NCBI GenBank assembly: GCA_018713215.1
Contig: DVFO01000084.1
Coordinates: 1 to 8,281 of the forward strand
Length of the DNA stretch: 8,281 nucleotides
Direction: 5' to 3'
Source of the DNA: Enterenecus faecium
GTDB taxonomy: Bacteria; Bacillota; Clostridia; Oscillospirales; Oscillospiraceae
Below, in pieces: positions 6,336-8,281 of this stretch; position 1 is the stretch's first letter, and every line of letters begins with the position of its first letter. Both the position numbers and the translations under genes were made by a program. The notes under the pieces are model-generated. The model made no database searches. It saw nothing but the letters and a program-made list of their open reading frames with translations, and was not told the origin of the DNA.

Positions 6336-8249
6336 ATGCGACCCAAGAGAAGCCGCACCACGGCTGTGGTGCAAAAAAACGTCGCTACTGCATCCGTCCC
6401 GTCGGGATGGGTTGCAGACGAGAGTGTCTTCCAGCGCCGTCTGGACCAGCGCCAGGAGGAGCTGCGGGCACTGTACAATACCATCTACCCCAACGACCAA
6501 CAGGCCTATGAGTACTTTGTGGCCATGCTGCACCGGATGTTCCTGAGCCGGAAAGAGGCCCTGCACGAGCAGGATGCCCAGCGGGAGCAGGACCCACAGT
6601 GGTTTAAGGCCAAGGACTTTGTAGGCATGATGCTGTACACCAACGCTTTCGGCGGTACCCTCCAGGGGGTGAAGGAGAAGCTGGGCTACCTCAACGAGTG
6701 TGGAGTGAACTACCTGCACCTGATGCCGCTGCTGTTGAGCCCCGAAGGGCGCAGCGACGGCGGCTATGCCGTGGCGGACTTCCGCACGGTGCAGCCTCAG
6801 CTGGGCACCATGGAGGACCTGGAGGCTCTGGCTGATGCCTGCCGAGCCCAGGACACCTGCCTGTGCCTGGACTTTGTGATGAACCACACCAGCGAGGACC
6901 ACGAGTGGGCCAAAAAGGCCCGGGCAGGGGAGCCTGGCTACCGGGAGCGCTACTTCTTCTACGACAACTGGGACATTCCCAACCGGTATGAGGAGACGGT
7001 GCCCCAGGTGTTCCCCACCACAGCCCCCGGCAACTTCACCTGGCTGGAGGATTGCCAGCAAGTGGTGATGACCACCTTCTACCCCTATCAGTGGGACCTG
7101 AACTATGCAAACCCCGTGGTCATGAACGACATGACTGAGAATCTGCTGTACCTGACCAACCGGGGCATTGACGTCATTCGGCTGGATGCTGTGCCCTACA
7201 TCTGGAAGGAGCTGGGCACCAGTTGCCGCAACCTGCCCATGGTGCACACTATGGTGCGGTTGATGCGACTGGCCTGCGAAATTGTCTGCCCCAGCGTGCT
7301 GCTGTTGGGGGAGGTGGTCATGGAGCCGGCCAAGGTGGTACCCTACTTCGGGAGCACCGAAAAACCCGAGTGTCACATGCTCTACAACGTCACCACCATG
7401 GCTACCACCTGGCACACCCTGGCCACCGGCGATGTATCCCTGCTGCGCCGCCAGCTGGACACCGTGTGCGCTCTGCCCAAGGAGTTTTTGTTCCTCAACT
7501 ACCTGCGCTGCCACGATGACATCGGCTGGGGCCTGGACTACGCCTGGCTCAACGCCCGCTTCGGCACTGACGAGGTAGCCCACAAGCGATATCTGAACCA
7601 ATGGTTCACTGGCCAGTGGCCCGGCAGCGTCAGCCGGGGCGAGCTGTACAACGACGACCCCCGGCTGGGGGACGCCCGGCTGTGTGGCACCACCGCCTCC
7701 CTGTGCGGGCTGGAGACCGCCTGCGATGCCATGTCCCAGGCCCGGGCTGTGGGGTGTGATTTGATGCTCCACGCCTGGATGTTTACTCAGAGCGGCATCC
7801 CCGTGCTGTACAGCGGGGATGAGGTGGGCCAGTGCAACGACTACAGCTACCACCAAGACCCCAACAAGTGCGCAGACAGCCGATACCTCCACCGGGGAGA
7901 CTTCCCCTGGGAGGCGGCAGAGCAACGTCACGTGGAGGGGACGGTGGAGAACCAGCTGTTCTACGGCCTGCGCCGTCTGGAGACCCTCCGGGCCCAGTAC
8001 CCCTGCTTCCAGCCCAACGCCAATGTGTGGACCTTTGACACAGGGTCCCCCCACGTGCTGGGGGTGGGCCGCTGGTACAATGGCTGCAAGCTCATGGCGT
8101 TCTTCAACTTCGGTGGCAGTTTTATCACCGCCACCTGTCCCGAGCCGGGGGACTACCATGAGGTCATGTATGACAACCACTATACAAATCTGAACCAGGT
8201 GGGGCTGTATCCCTATGGTTTTGCCTGGATGATTCAGTCCCATACTTGA
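6336..8249 (+). CDS. GH13 subfamily 4 enzyme: amylosucrase or sucrose hydrolase
   Basis: This 637-residue protein is essentially the size of Neisseria polysaccharea amylosucrase (636), which splits sucrose into fructose and a glucosyl unit added to alpha-1,4-glucan. An N-terminal helical domain (about 28-95) precedes the (beta/alpha)8 barrel starting at 'MMLYTNAFGG'. I see SPEGRSDGGY (D141), FVMNHTS (H184), IRLDAV with nucleophile D284, GE with acid/base E326, and CHDDIGW (H393, D394 as third carboxylate). A B'-type insertion follows (about 396-455), then DSRYLHR with R516. D141 and R516 correspond to the D144-R509 salt bridge that shapes the sucrose pocket of the Neisseria enzyme. No signal peptide is present and there are 20 cysteines, fitting a cytoplasmic anaerobe protein. 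It may polymerise, isomerise or hydrolyse, and the sequence alone does not decide. Plain alpha-amylase is unlikely. Confidence 0.9.
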   Translation: MRPKRSRTTAVVQKNVATASVPSGWVADESVFQRRLDQRQEELRALYNTIYPNDQQAYEYFVAMLHRMFLSRKEALHEQDAQREQDPQWFKAKDFVGMMLYTNAFGGTLQGVKEKLGYLNECGVNYLHLMPLLLSPEGRSDGGYAVADFRTVQPQLGTMEDLEALADACRAQDTCLCLDFVMNHTSEDHEWAKKARAGEPGYRERYFFYDNWDIPNRYEETVPQVFPTTAPGNFTWLEDCQQVVMTTFYPYQWDLNYANPVVMNDMTENLLYLTNRGIDVIRLDAVPYIWKELGTSCRNLPMVHTMVRLMRLACEIVCPSVLLLGEVVMEPAKVVPYFGSTEKPECHMLYNVTTMATTWHTLATGDVSLLRRQLDTVCALPKEFLFLNYLRCHDDIGWGLDYAWLNARFGTDEVAHKRYLNQWFTGQWPGSVSRGELYNDDPRLGDARLCGTTASLCGLETACDAMSQARAVGCDLMLHAWMFTQSGIPVLYSGDEVGQCNDYSYHQDPNKCADSRYLHRGDFPWEAAEQRHVEGTVENQLFYGLRRLETLRAQYPCFQPNANVWTFDTGSPHVLGVGRWYNGCKLMAFFNFGGSFITATCPEPGDYHEVMYDNHYTNLNQVGLYPYGFAWMIQSHT

Positions 8250-8281
8250 ACTTACGCACCAGATCTGACATATTCAAGCCC

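Noticed and set aside
6373..6379. Run of seven A within the N-terminal GH13_4 codons, forming A-AAA-AAC in the phase needed for -1 slippage
   Set aside because: The -1 frame runs only about 40 codons to a stop and encodes nothing recognisable. No strong downstream stem was evident, and the annotated frame gives the complete enzyme. Phase variation is possible but unsupported.
6312..8243. Antisense open frame of 643 codons opposite the GH13_4 gene
   Set aside because: Same composition effect. It mirrors the full extent of a well-supported gene and shows no family features or plausible RBS.
8245..8278. CTTGAA / TTCAAG inverted repeat at the end of the last gene as a terminator
   Set aside because: The arms are only six bases with a 22-base loop, one arm overlaps the stop codon, and no T-tract is visible before the window ends. 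No terminator can be called in the final 32 bases.

Overview
The window holds seven genes, all on the + strand with no opposing gene. It reads as most of one alpha-galactoside (raffinose/melibiose/stachyose-type) uptake and breakdown operon. Coding DNA is GC-rich with strong C/G preference at third codon positions, Shine-Dalgarno sequences are of the GGAG type, and the gene set resembles the streptococcal msm/raf loci. This suggests a GC-rich Clostridia (Oscillospirales-like) gut anaerobe. That placement is an inference from composition and gene families, not from a marker gene.

Layout: (1) positions 1-666, the C-terminal part of an extracellular sugar-binding protein whose start lies upstream of the window. 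(2) A 91-base gap (667-757) with a long GAAA-capped hairpin and a 14-base cre/LacI-type palindrome just before the next ribosome binding site. (3) Two ABC sugar permeases of the MalF/MalG (MsmF/MsmG) type at 758-1645 and 1659-2498. (4) A GH36 alpha-galactosidase, 2513-4693, with every catalytic landmark I could check intact. (5) An AraC-family regulator, 4719-5594. (6) A DUF624/YesL-type membrane protein, 5600-6286. (7) A GH13 subfamily 4 (amylosucrase / sucrose hydrolase) enzyme, 6336-8249. Gaps after the first one are 5 to 49 bases, so a single transcript is likely. Its main promoter is outside the window.

How the genes would work together (inference): the binding protein and permeases import raffinose-family sugars, powered by an ATPase encoded elsewhere. 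The cytoplasmic alpha-galactosidase removes galactose and leaves sucrose. The GH13_4 enzyme then acts on sucrose, releasing fructose and either transferring the glucosyl unit to an alpha-1,4-glucan or hydrolysing it. It takes the place that sucrose phosphorylase (GtfA) holds in the classical msm operon. The AraC protein is the likely sugar-responsive activator, and the cre-like site suggests carbon catabolite control. The most notable points are the GH36 plus GH13_4 pairing and the hairpin/cre pair between the binding-protein and permease genes. I see no mobile element, CRISPR array, tRNA or rRNA. The genes themselves belong to known families.
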